Shown piece after piece: positions 25,614-34,001 of a DNA stretch of 64,000 bases. A model generated the notes under the pieces. It worked only from the letters and a program-made list of their open reading frames with translations. It ran no database searches and was not told the origin of the DNA. The stretch's first letter is position 1. Each line of letters begins with the position of its first letter. The stretch is from Luteibacter jiangsuensis (GTDB lineage: Bacteria > Pseudomonadota > Gammaproteobacteria > Xanthomonadales > Rhodanobacteraceae), in assembly GCF_030812295.1 (NCBI RefSeq), contig NZ_JAUSSK010000001.1:496001-560000 (forward strand). Reading direction: 5' to 3'. Both the position numbers and the translations under genes were made by a program.

Positions 25614-25798
25614 GGCTAGTTCTCCTCTGCATGTTGGAGATGCGTGAAACACGGCGCATCGAGCCACGTCGCCGGAGGAGTTTCCAACCTGCCAAATGGA
25701 TGCAACCCGTTGATCGGAAGCCGGCCGCGTACGTCCGCCACGATCACGTCGATCGGACTTGGACGGTGCAAGCATGCGCCTGGCTCCGGCCTATCCTC

Positions 25799-25812
25799 TT
25801 GATCTGAATCAA
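25799..25812. promoter_or_regulatory. FNR/Anr-like box upstream of the OmpA-like gene
   Basis: TTGATCTGAATCAA is a perfect TTGAT-N4-ATCAA palindrome in the 240-base gap between the USP stop and the OmpA-like start. It is one of seven such boxes in the window. Confidence 0.65.
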
Positions 25813-25853
25813 CCCTGCCCTTCACGTGTCACGGAGTCGCCTGGAGACGCAGG

Positions 25854-26465
25854 TCAAATCGCCGCATGGGCCGCCTCCCTGCCCCAGCCGTTCTGGCAGG
25901 TCAGCAACGGTACCGTCGCCCGTGCGCTGACACGTCGCGACAGGTGGCCGCTGCGGGAGCCCATCACGATCAGATCGCAGCCGGTATCCGCCACGCATTG
26001 CAGGATGGCGCGATCCGGATGCGGGTCGTAAGCCAGCCGTGTCTCGAAACGGACGCCGGCGTTCATGGCGAGCACGCGGGCGCGGTCGAGGTTGCATTCG
26101 GCAAGCGCCGCGCACCCGGGGTCGACGGACACTTCGGCGTTCGCGAAAAGGCGGGCCAGCCAACGGCCACCCCGCCATGGCATCGCCGCATGCAGGAACA
26201 CCACGGGGACGGCCGCGAGCCGCGCCAGAGAGACGCCGAGCGCGGTCGCGTCGTTCCCGAGGGCCGACCCGTCGGTCGCTATGAGTATCCTCGTGAACGG
26301 TGTCGCGCATCGGCTTGACATGCCACTTCGCGGCAACGTCTTCGCGCATGTCGGGCAGAGCAGTTGCGCGGCCTGATTCGATGGAACAAGTTCGACGGGC
26401 ACCTCGCCATCGATCAGACCCGGGCGCAATAGCAATCTATACGGAAGCGACGGCTTGGTGTCCAT
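25854..26465 (-). CDS. Universal stress protein with CxxC N-terminal extension
   Basis: 203 residues. A roughly 48-residue extension containing LLCPTCAK precedes a UspA domain starting FTRILIATDGSALGNDATAL (about 57 on) with the usual IVMG strand late on. The canonical ATP-binding G-x-x-G-9x-G(S/T) is broken: after MGSRSGHLSRR the sequence passes directly to VSARATVPLL, about ten residues short. Start ATG 26465 follows GGGAG and sits 65 bases below a perfect FNR/Anr-like box. An internal ATG at 26321 would give a plain USP. Stress or low-oxygen induction is likely. Confidence 0.8.
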   Translation of the reverse strand: MDTKPSLPYRLLLRPGLIDGEVPVELVPSNQAAQLLCPTCAKTLPRSGMSSRCATPFTRILIATDGSALGNDATALGVSLARLAAVPVVFLHAAMPWRGGRWLARLFANAEVSVDPGCAALAECNLDRARVLAMNAGVRFETRLAYDPHPDRAILQCVADTGCDLIVMGSRSGHLSRRVSARATVPLLTCQNGWGREAAHAAI

Positions 26466-26529
26466 GGAGTCTCCCGGTTCACGGATGGACGAGCTGTCCG
26501 TACCATCGCGCGGATGCGGGTTTGCCGTC

Positions 26530-26543
26530 TTGATCGCCATCAA
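26530..26543. promoter_or_regulatory. FNR/Anr-like box upstream of the USP gene
   Basis: TTGATCGCCATCAA, a perfect TTGAT-N4-ATCAA palindrome, is centred about 72 bases upstream of the USP start at 26465. That distance suits a class II activation site with a short leader. Confidence 0.7.
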
Positions 26544-26673
26544 GTTCGGGGGGCCCGCCGGACACCTCACTACCGAGCAGTTCGTAAGGACTGCCAGCCG
26601 CGGCATCACCTATCTGGGCAAGACGCTTCCCTGGTAATCCGTCACGGGCCACTGACGGAGGCACGCCGGGCGC

Positions 26674-29667
26674 CTAACCGGGGGCGACGAACGACCAGAG
26701 CGCCCATCGGCGCCCGCGGAGGCGTGCCACGGTACCTGGTGGAAGCCAATAGGCAATGGGACCGGGGACGGACAGCGTAACGGTCGTGCCTCCACCGGGA
26801 GTGGAGCGGATGGTGAACTTGCTGGCGAGACGTTGTGCTCGCTCCTGCATGCCGATGAGTCCCCAGCCCGGGCGCTGTGCCCTGCGACTCACCTGCTTGA
26901 CGTCCATGCCGACGCCGTCGTCACGCACGCTGACGCTCAACGAGCGTTTCTTGAATACGACGGTGACACTCACGGACGTGGCTTCGGCGTGCTGGAACGC
27001 ATTGCTCAGCATCTCGGAAACCACGGCATGGATATCGTCCTCGGCGGCCGGGTTCACCGAGCGGGCCTCCCCGACGATGTCGAGCGAGAACCGTGCCGAG
27101 CTGCCGCTGCCGAGGAGGCCTGCCAGCTTCTCTATGCGCTCAGGCAGCAGCGATGGGGATTGCCGGTCACCGCGCAATGCGGTGATCTTTTCGCGACCTT
27201 CAACGAGCGCATCGCGCGTCGCTTCCATGGCTTTTTCAAGCTTGTCGCGCGCGTCTTCGTCGGTTATCGCATCCGTCGCCATCTTCGTTCGAAGGAGTGC
27301 CGCGTGAAGGCTCTGCAGTATCGTGTCGTGAAAGTCACGCGCGATGCGCTCGCGCTCGAGCAGTCGCGCGCAGATCAGGATGCCGAGATGCCTGATTCTC
27401 ATCAAGTAGCCCGCGTAGACGAGCGCAAGTGCCGCGAGGATACACAGGCCGCGGAACCACCAGGTCTGGTAGAACTCGGGGGCGATGGAGAAGCGAACCT
27501 GCGCGATGGACGTCGACCAGACGCCATCTTCGTTGGCCGCCTGGACCTCGAAGCGATAGTCGCCGGGAGCAAGGTTGGTGAAAGTCGCCCGACGCTCGGT
27601 CGTGGTGGTCCACGTAGCCGTTTCAGTCCCGGCCAGACGGTACCGGAACCGGGCGCGTTCCGGGACGCCGAGGACGGGTGCCGTGAAAGCGATATCCGCG
27701 CGGTGCATTCCTTGGCCAAGGGCCAACGATCCTGCCGTGGGGGACTGTCCGTTTATCGCGTCGATCGTGATAACCGGAGCGAGGCGGTTACGAACGACCC
27801 GGTCTGCGTCGATGAATGCGATCCCACGGTCGGAGCCAATCCATAGCCGGCCGTCCTTTCCGGCAACGAGGCTGTTGACATGATAGGTCGAAGGCGCGCC
27901 GGGCCTTCCGTCACGCTCGTTCATGAGTTCAAAGGGAACCGGACGACCGGGATTGCGACGCCACGCCGCCATGTCCGCTGCGTCGATACGGAACAGACCG
28001 TGCACGCCGTTGAGCCAAACCTCTCCGTTTTCGCGTTCCACGATGCCGGTGATGTTCGCAAAATGCTCGCCACCCACACCGGACAACTGGGAGAACCGGC
28101 CGCTGTGCAAGTGTTGGAGCGCGGCATCGCCAGCGACCCAGAGGCCGTCCGCGCTATTGGCCAGCGCAAGTACATCCCCCACGGCCAGCCCATCCGCCGT
28201 GGCATACGTTCGTACCGCCAAGCCAGGCTCTTCCACGCTGGCGATTCGATTGCCGGTATACCCCACCCATACCGTGTTGCCCTGCGCATACAGGCTTGTA
28301 GGAAACGCGGCGACCGTGGGCAATCCACGCAAGTCGTCGGGGCCCATCCAGATGCCGTCCTTCAGCCGCCAGACCCCCTTGCTGCTCATCCATAGGGCTC
28401 CGTCCGACGTCACGGCAAGCCCGTTGAACGGGGTGGTTACCGCCGAAGGGTCCTCCAGCTTCGGGGAAAATGGCACGCGCGACCAAGTCCCCGACATATG
28501 GCGATAAAGGCCACCGTACCCGACCATCCAGACCGTTCCATCAGGGCCCGTTGCCACCGCGGTGACGCTTCCGCCCATCGTCGGCAACGGTGTCAGACGA
28601 CCATCGTAGGTCGAGGGAGCATCGGACTGTCGCGCGCCTATCCAAAGGCGCCCGGAAGAATCAGCGGCAAACGCGGCATCGCGCGTGCCGACGGAGCGCG
28701 GGATGGGGGTGATCTTGCCGGGGCGGAACTGTTCGAGGGTGCCGCCGGTGGCCACCCAGATGGTGCCCGCGCGGTCGCGGTATGCCGCGCGCGACTCATC
28801 ATCCGCCTCGCCGCCGCCTGGGGCCGGCCGCTCCTGGACAGGAGGGGCTCCCGATGTCGCACCGGTCTCCCAATGAGCCCTCACGATGCCCCGTGCTGTC
28901 GGAATCCAGAGGGCGCCATAGGCATCGCGTGCTTCGTCATTGACGATATCCGCGGGCCGCCACGAGGCGCCAGGTCGGTCCACCATGGCGCTCGCGGCGG
29001 CTTCCGGCGTGTCCTGCACGAAGTGTGCGGACCCGGGATCAAGGCGGTATGCCCGCAACGCTGTCACGACCCAAAGGCGGTCATGGGGATCGCGAAACGC
29101 CTGATAGATAAGTTCGCGTGGGGCACCGTCAGAATCGGGCCCATGACGCCGCCAGTGTCCCCGGGACAAGCTTTGCACGCCGGAATTGCTGACCACCCAC
29201 AGTACCCCGTCGGGCATCTGCGTCATGAACATCACGGTCGATGGAAGCAATGGCGGTGAGCCCCAGGTCGTCAGGGCGCCATCGGCAGCGATGCGGCTGA
29301 CCGCTCCATAGTGCCCGCCAACCCAGAGTGAGCCGTCGTCTGCGCCATACAGCGCGTTGATCGTCCCCACAGGCAATCGGTCTGCGAATTTGCGTTCAAA
29401 GAGCGTGCCGTCGAAGCGAAACAACCCTTCGCTGGTGCCCAGCCACAGGAATCCCCGCGCGTCCTGCGCCATGGCTTCGACCCCGCGTGGCGCTCCATCC
29501 TTGGCTGTATAAACGGTGCGCACCCACTGATCGATGCCCCGGAACGCCGGGGATTCCACGCTTCCCTCAACGGCCATGCACGGCGACGAAATGCCAAGCG
29601 CCGTGCTCAAGGCGAGGCCGAGGACTAGCCCGCGGCGGAGGGCTGATTTCTTGAAAACGGTGACCAC
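26674..29667 (-). CDS. Propeller-type sensor histidine kinase
   Basis: 997 residues. A signal peptide or anchor (about 15-33) is followed by a periplasmic two-component-regulator propeller (Reg_prop repeats such as DARGFLWLGTSEGLFRFDG, about 55-620) and a Y_Y_Y domain. Then come a membrane helix (CILAALALVYAGYLM, about 745) and a HisKA_3 dimerisation domain with the phospho-His in ERERIARDFHDTILQ, then an HATPase domain with SEMLSNAFQHAEA, VRDDGVGMD and GWGLIGMQERAQ. The HisKA_3 type normally pairs with a NarL-type response regulator, but none is adjacent. The extracellular ligand is unknown; propeller kinases often sense sugars or polysaccharide products. Confidence 0.92.
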   Translation of the reverse strand: MVTVFKKSALRRGLVLGLALSTALGISSPCMAVEGSVESPAFRGIDQWVRTVYTAKDGAPRGVEAMAQDARGFLWLGTSEGLFRFDGTLFERKFADRLPVGTINALYGADDGSLWVGGHYGAVSRIAADGALTTWGSPPLLPSTVMFMTQMPDGVLWVVSNSGVQSLSRGHWRRHGPDSDGAPRELIYQAFRDPHDRLWVVTALRAYRLDPGSAHFVQDTPEAAASAMVDRPGASWRPADIVNDEARDAYGALWIPTARGIVRAHWETGATSGAPPVQERPAPGGGEADDESRAAYRDRAGTIWVATGGTLEQFRPGKITPIPRSVGTRDAAFAADSSGRLWIGARQSDAPSTYDGRLTPLPTMGGSVTAVATGPDGTVWMVGYGGLYRHMSGTWSRVPFSPKLEDPSAVTTPFNGLAVTSDGALWMSSKGVWRLKDGIWMGPDDLRGLPTVAAFPTSLYAQGNTVWVGYTGNRIASVEEPGLAVRTYATADGLAVGDVLALANSADGLWVAGDAALQHLHSGRFSQLSGVGGEHFANITGIVERENGEVWLNGVHGLFRIDAADMAAWRRNPGRPVPFELMNERDGRPGAPSTYHVNSLVAGKDGRLWIGSDRGIAFIDADRVVRNRLAPVITIDAINGQSPTAGSLALGQGMHRADIAFTAPVLGVPERARFRYRLAGTETATWTTTTERRATFTNLAPGDYRFEVQAANEDGVWSTSIAQVRFSIAPEFYQTWWFRGLCILAALALVYAGYLMRIRHLGILICARLLERERIARDFHDTILQSLHAALLRTKMATDAITDEDARDKLEKAMEATRDALVEGREKITALRGDRQSPSLLPERIEKLAGLLGSGSSARFSLDIVGEARSVNPAAEDDIHAVVSEMLSNAFQHAEATSVSVTVVFKKRSLSVSVRDDGVGMDVKQVSRRAQRPGWGLIGMQERAQRLASKFTIRSTPGGGTTVTLSVPGPIAYWLPPGTVARLRGRRWALWSFVAPG

Positions 29668-29768
29668 GGATTACCCCATCGCATGCGTCGGAACCGCATG
29701 AGCCGATATTGACAGGGTTAAATCGGCACCACTACTGCGCCAGTGGAATCTACAGGCTGATCAGGTTT

Positions 29769-31994
29769 CTATCCCAAGCCCCTCATCAGCGGGAGCCGCA
29801 GCGAACGCTTGCCGGTCGCCATGGCGAGCGCACTGACGATGGCGGCGGCCGTCGGCCCCTGTGCGATCTCGGCGGCACCGAGGAAGGACTCGCCCGGGCG
29901 ATCAATCAGTTCCACCTTGACCGATAGCGGCACCTGCGTGAAGCGCGCGATGGGGTACGTCGCCCAATCGACGCTGCGCACACCCCCTGCATCGAACAGC
30001 ACCTGCTCATAGAGCGTCCAGCTCGCTGATTGAACGATGCCGCCCTCGATCTGGTTCACCAGCCCGTCTGGATTCACCACCTGGCCGCAGTCCGCCGAAG
30101 CGACCGCACGAACGATGGTCACGCGGCCGTCGTCTGGATCCACTTCCAGTTCGACCGCCACCGCACAGTAGCCCATGAGATTCTTGTAGCGCGAAAAGGC
30201 GAAGCCTACGCCGCGGCCGGCAGGTAGCTTCGGCATAGGCGACCACCCGAACGCGCGGGCTGCCACCTCGACCACCTGCCTTGCCCGCGGGTCGTCGAGA
30301 TGGGCCAGCCGGTACGCCACGGCGTCCCTACCCGCGCGATGGGCGAAGTCGTCCATGGCGCTCTCGATAGCGACAACGTTGAGGTGAGCCCCGAGGGAGC
30401 GCATCGCCGATGTGCGAAACGGCATGGTGGTCACGAAATGCATCGTCACGTCCAGCGATGGAATGCGATAGCTCGGGATGGCGTTGCGATCGGCATCGCC
30501 CTCCGGCTCCGCGATGGGCACCGACGGCGCGGGTTCGATCTTGTTCGCCATCAGCCACGCCGGCAGCAGCCGCCCCGCATTGACGATTCGTTCGTTGTGC
30601 GCGGTGCTCCACAACTCGTATCGCCACCAGGAAAGATTGCCCTCCCCGTCCGCCGAAGCATCCAACGACGTCACCATCGCCGGGCCGAAGGGTTCCCACC
30701 CTGCTTCCTGGTCGCGCATCCACTGCACGCGCACGGGGTGCCCCGGGACCTTCATGGCAATCAAAGCCGCGTCGGCCGCGACGTCGTCCGCACCGTTGTG
30801 TCCGTAACAGCCAGAGCCTTCGACGTGGATGCACCGCACCGCATCGGCTGGCAAGGCAAGCATTTGCGCGATGCCCGCGCGCAAAGGAAACACACCTTGG
30901 GTGTGGGTCCACACCGTGAGCAGGCCATCTTTCCATTGCGCCACGGCACACGAAGGTCCGATGGAACCGTGCTGCACGTACTGTTTTGTCGCCTTGAGCG
31001 ACACGTCCGGCGTCGGTGGCGCTGCCGGCACATTCTTCCGCGCAGTAGCATAGTCGCGGTGGGGCAAGGCTTTCAGCACGTCGTGGATGGTTGCATCGGT
31101 GGGAAGCGGTGGGCCGCCGGTCCACCGCGCGCTCGCCGTCAACAAGCGCATGGCCTGGATGGCTTGCCACTCGCCAGCCGCCACCACGGCGAGGTAATCA
31201 CCATCGCGCACCACGGCTATCACGCCCCCGGCAGCGCGCACGCCTTCGATATCCGCGGACACCAGCGTCGCGCCACGCCTTGGTGGACGAACCACGCGAG
31301 CATGCACCATCCCGGGAAGGCGCATGTCCTGCACGTAGCTCGCTCCGCCCGTCACCTTGGCGGGGATATCGACACGTGGCTGGGCCTTGCCGATATATCG
31401 GTAATGAAGGGGATCGGACGCGGGAGATACGGGACTGGCCTGAAGGTGCAGGTCGACTTTGGATGCAATGTCTTCGTAGCGCTTGCGACGACCGTCCGCC
31501 GTGACGACGTCACCGTTCTCCACGTGCAAGTCCCGCACTTGAACGCCAAAATCCGCCGCCGCCGCTTTCAGCAACAGTCCCCGCACCTGGGCGGCGGCGT
31601 TGAAGATGGCCGTGCCGCCATCGGCCATCGTATGGCTGCCTGCGGTGTATCCCTCATTGGGCGTCATCGCGGTGTCGGCCGTGATGAAGTGCAGCCGGTC
31701 GAAGTCTACGCCGAGCTGGTCGGCGGCGATCTGCCAGAGCGCCGTGCGTACCCCCGTGCCGAGTTCGACCTTGCCGCTGTAAACCGTGATGCCCTCCCCG
31801 TCGATACGAATCCATGCATCGAGCATGGGATTGGTCTTCAGGCTTCCGGGAAGGTTCGGTGCCAGCACGGTGGTACCCAGTGTGTCGACCTCTCCGGCTC
31901 GTACCAACGTCGGCGCGAAAAGCGCAAAGCTGACGACGATCCCGGTCGAACGCAGAAAGGCCCGGCGGCTCCCGTCAAACGAGGAGTCATTCAT
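29769..31994 (-). CDS. Molybdopterin-binding subunit of a xanthine-dehydrogenase-family aldehyde/N-heterocycle oxidoreductase
   Basis: 741 residues of the IorB/CoxL-like type. A Tat signal (SRRAFLRSTG at about 9-18) shows export of the folded cofactor enzyme. The substrate and Moco domains contain GCYGHNGADDVAAD, LGAHLNVVAIESAMDDFA and QGPTAAAIVSALA. It is the catalytic subunit; electrons pass to the 2Fe-2S subunit and then the cytochrome c. ATG 31994 overlaps the 2Fe-2S gene by eight bases; in-frame ATGs at 32000 and 32015 are alternatives. The substrate cannot be told from sequence: isoquinoline, nicotinate and aldehydes are all known for relatives. Confidence 0.88.
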   Translation of the reverse strand: MNDSSFDGSRRAFLRSTGIVVSFALFAPTLVRAGEVDTLGTTVLAPNLPGSLKTNPMLDAWIRIDGEGITVYSGKVELGTGVRTALWQIAADQLGVDFDRLHFITADTAMTPNEGYTAGSHTMADGGTAIFNAAAQVRGLLLKAAAADFGVQVRDLHVENGDVVTADGRRKRYEDIASKVDLHLQASPVSPASDPLHYRYIGKAQPRVDIPAKVTGGASYVQDMRLPGMVHARVVRPPRRGATLVSADIEGVRAAGGVIAVVRDGDYLAVVAAGEWQAIQAMRLLTASARWTGGPPLPTDATIHDVLKALPHRDYATARKNVPAAPPTPDVSLKATKQYVQHGSIGPSCAVAQWKDGLLTVWTHTQGVFPLRAGIAQMLALPADAVRCIHVEGSGCYGHNGADDVAADAALIAMKVPGHPVRVQWMRDQEAGWEPFGPAMVTSLDASADGEGNLSWWRYELWSTAHNERIVNAGRLLPAWLMANKIEPAPSVPIAEPEGDADRNAIPSYRIPSLDVTMHFVTTMPFRTSAMRSLGAHLNVVAIESAMDDFAHRAGRDAVAYRLAHLDDPRARQVVEVAARAFGWSPMPKLPAGRGVGFAFSRYKNLMGYCAVAVELEVDPDDGRVTIVRAVASADCGQVVNPDGLVNQIEGGIVQSASWTLYEQVLFDAGGVRSVDWATYPIARFTQVPLSVKVELIDRPGESFLGAAEIAQGPTAAAIVSALAMATGKRSLRLPLMRGLG

Positions 31995-32478
31995 GGCCAT
32001 CCCCGACTTCAGCACGATAAAGAGAACCCGAGGCTGCGACGTCGCGTATGGCCTGCAGAATGCGCATATGCGTGCCGCACCGGCACAGATTCGGTTTCAT
32101 GTGTTCGCGTATCGTCGCTTCGTCGGGGTTTTTTACCTGCTCCAGCAGCGCTTGCGCGCGCACGATCATGCCTGCGATGCAGTAACCGCACTGCACGGCC
32201 TGGCGATCGATGAATGCCTTCTGCAACGGGCCTGGCAATGCCAGCGTGCCCAGACCTTCCACCGTGCGTACGGTGCGATTACCCACCGAGGCAAGCGGCA
32301 GCACGCACGAGAAGACGGGACGCCCGTCAAGCAAGACCGTGCATGCCCCACATTGACCCATACCGCAACCGAACTTTGCTCCGTTCATGGCCAGGTCGTT
32401 CCTGAGCACATAGAGCAAGGGGGTATCCGGCGTGGCAGCGACCTCATGGTCGACGCCGTTGACGTTGATTTTCGTCAT
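31987..32478 (-). CDS. 2Fe-2S subunit of the molybdopterin oxidoreductase
   Basis: 163 residues with two [2Fe-2S] clusters: a plant-ferredoxin-type site CGMGQCGACTV with a later Cys (about 38-60) and a helical site CGYCIAGM ... CRCG (about 97-138). This is the IorA/CoxS family. It relays electrons from the molybdenum centre. It overlaps the upstream cytochrome stop (ATGA) and the downstream large subunit, so all three are co-translated. Confidence 0.92.
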   Translation of the reverse strand: MTKINVNGVDHEVAATPDTPLLYVLRNDLAMNGAKFGCGMGQCGACTVLLDGRPVFSCVLPLASVGNRTVRTVEGLGTLALPGPLQKAFIDRQAVQCGYCIAGMIVRAQALLEQVKNPDEATIREHMKPNLCRCGTHMRILQAIRDVAASGSLYRAEVGDGHE

Positions 32479-33731
32479 GGCTTGAGCTCTTTGCGAAGGC
32501 TGGTGACGGTGGCGGGTGTGTCGGCCCAGGCAGGTCGCCCCGTCGTTGAGCGCACGTAGTCCACGACGTCAGCCATATCCTTGTCAGTAAGAACCTCGCC
32601 GAACGGAGGCATATAGGTCGTCACACCTGGCTTCTCCGGCCACGACAGCCCCTCGATGACGGTTGCGATGGCGTTGCGAGGCGTGTCGCCGTGGAACGCC
32701 GACGATAGCGCCAGGGATGGCCGATGTAGCGCCGTGGTCATGGAGGCGGAGGCGCCGTGGCATGTCTCGCACGAGGCTTGGAAAATGGCTTGTCCGTGGC
32801 GTATGCGAGCCGGGTCGATCGTCGCGGTGGTCACACGTTCAGTCGCCTTCGACTGCGGTAGCGACATCACGTACGTTGCGATGGCCCGCACGTCGGAAGG
32901 TGGTACCGTCCCCAGGTTCTCCACGACGGGACGCATGGGGCCGCCCGCCGCCCCGTGCTCGATGGCCACCCCGTTGCCGAGGTAGGCCACGATCTGATCG
33001 TGCGTCCAGGGAATGCTCGCATTCCCCAGTTCCGTGAGAGCGGGGGCATCCCAGCCGTCGATACGACCGCCCCCGAAATAGTGGCCGCTCTTCTCTCCCC
33101 CAATGATGCCTAGCGGGGTGTGGCAGGAGGAACAATGCCCAAGGCTGTCGACGAGATAGCGGCCGCGCTCGACCTCGCTATCGTCCTTCGGAGGACGCGC
33201 GCCGGAACGCAGGTACAGCAGGTTCCAGAAGGCCAGCGACGGGCGGAATCGCAGCGGCAGCGGCAGTTCGTTTTCCGGTGCGCGTTCATGTACCGGCGTA
33301 CGCGTCATCAGGAACGCATACGCCGCCTCGATGTCCGCGTCGGTCACCTGGGTGTAGTGGATATAGGGAAACGCCGGGTACAGGAGGTGACCATCGCGCG
33401 ATACGCCTTCTCGCATGGCACGACGAAAGGCCGCGAGCGACCATCCCCCGATACCTGTCTCCCTATCGGGCGTGATGTTGGTGGTGAAGATGGTTCCGAA
33501 CGGTGTTTTCAACGGCAGACCGCCCGCGAAATCCTTTCCACCAGGCCGGGTGTGGCACACGGCGCAGTCACCCAGCGCCACCACGATGCGTCCTTTTTCG
33601 ACACGTGACGCATCGATGGCGACGTCCGGCGATGCGACGGGGGCCATCGAGGGTCGCCAGGCGAAGATGACGAAGGCCAGCAACCCGAACAGACAGACTG
33701 CTGGAACCGCAATCAGGAGAGAGCGACGCAT
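32475..33731 (-). CDS. Triple-haem c-type cytochrome of the oxidoreductase operon
   Basis: 418 residues from ATG 33731, where a signal anchor begins (SLLIAVPAVCLFGLLAFVIF). It has three CxxCH sites: CAVCH (about 56), CSSCH (about 198) and CETCH (about 325), each with a distal Met segment such as YMPPFGE. It is like the membrane cytochrome subunit of acetic-acid-bacterial alcohol and aldehyde dehydrogenases. It takes electrons from the Mo/Fe-S dimer to the respiratory chain in the periplasm. It is the first gene of the three-gene operon. Confidence 0.9.
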   Translation of the reverse strand: MRRSLLIAVPAVCLFGLLAFVIFAWRPSMAPVASPDVAIDASRVEKGRIVVALGDCAVCHTRPGGKDFAGGLPLKTPFGTIFTTNITPDRETGIGGWSLAAFRRAMREGVSRDGHLLYPAFPYIHYTQVTDADIEAAYAFLMTRTPVHERAPENELPLPLRFRPSLAFWNLLYLRSGARPPKDDSEVERGRYLVDSLGHCSSCHTPLGIIGGEKSGHYFGGGRIDGWDAPALTELGNASIPWTHDQIVAYLGNGVAIEHGAAGGPMRPVVENLGTVPPSDVRAIATYVMSLPQSKATERVTTATIDPARIRHGQAIFQASCETCHGASASMTTALHRPSLALSSAFHGDTPRNAIATVIEGLSWPEKPGVTTYMPPFGEVLTDKDMADVVDYVRSTTGRPAWADTPATVTSLRKELKP

Positions 33732-34001
33732 GTGTAATCCGTCTCGCAGAAGGTAAATCGCCAGGACTCTACAAACACGTGTCAAGCCCCGACCGGCGGA
33801 GGGTGCATCCGGCCGGGCAACGCACTCTTTGAGCCGAGCGTAGCGACTATCGACGCTCGCTCGATTGAAAGATCCGTGCGTAAACGAAGAGGCGACTGGT
33901 ACCTATCGTGCAATGCTCGCGATTACGACTTGCGTATGGTCGATCGAATCCACGGTCTCATGGGCTACGAGGTGCCAAGGCCTGGGATGATCCACGGTGG
34001 A

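Noticed and set aside
29709-29722. TTGACAGGGTTAAA upstream of the histidine kinase as an eighth FNR-like box
   Set aside because: The right half (TTAAA) departs from RTCAA, so it does not meet the pattern used for the other seven.
33732-34001. A gene between the cytochrome c and phospholipase C genes
   Set aside because: Only short frames with no ribosome site or recognisable sequence; it is read as intergenic.
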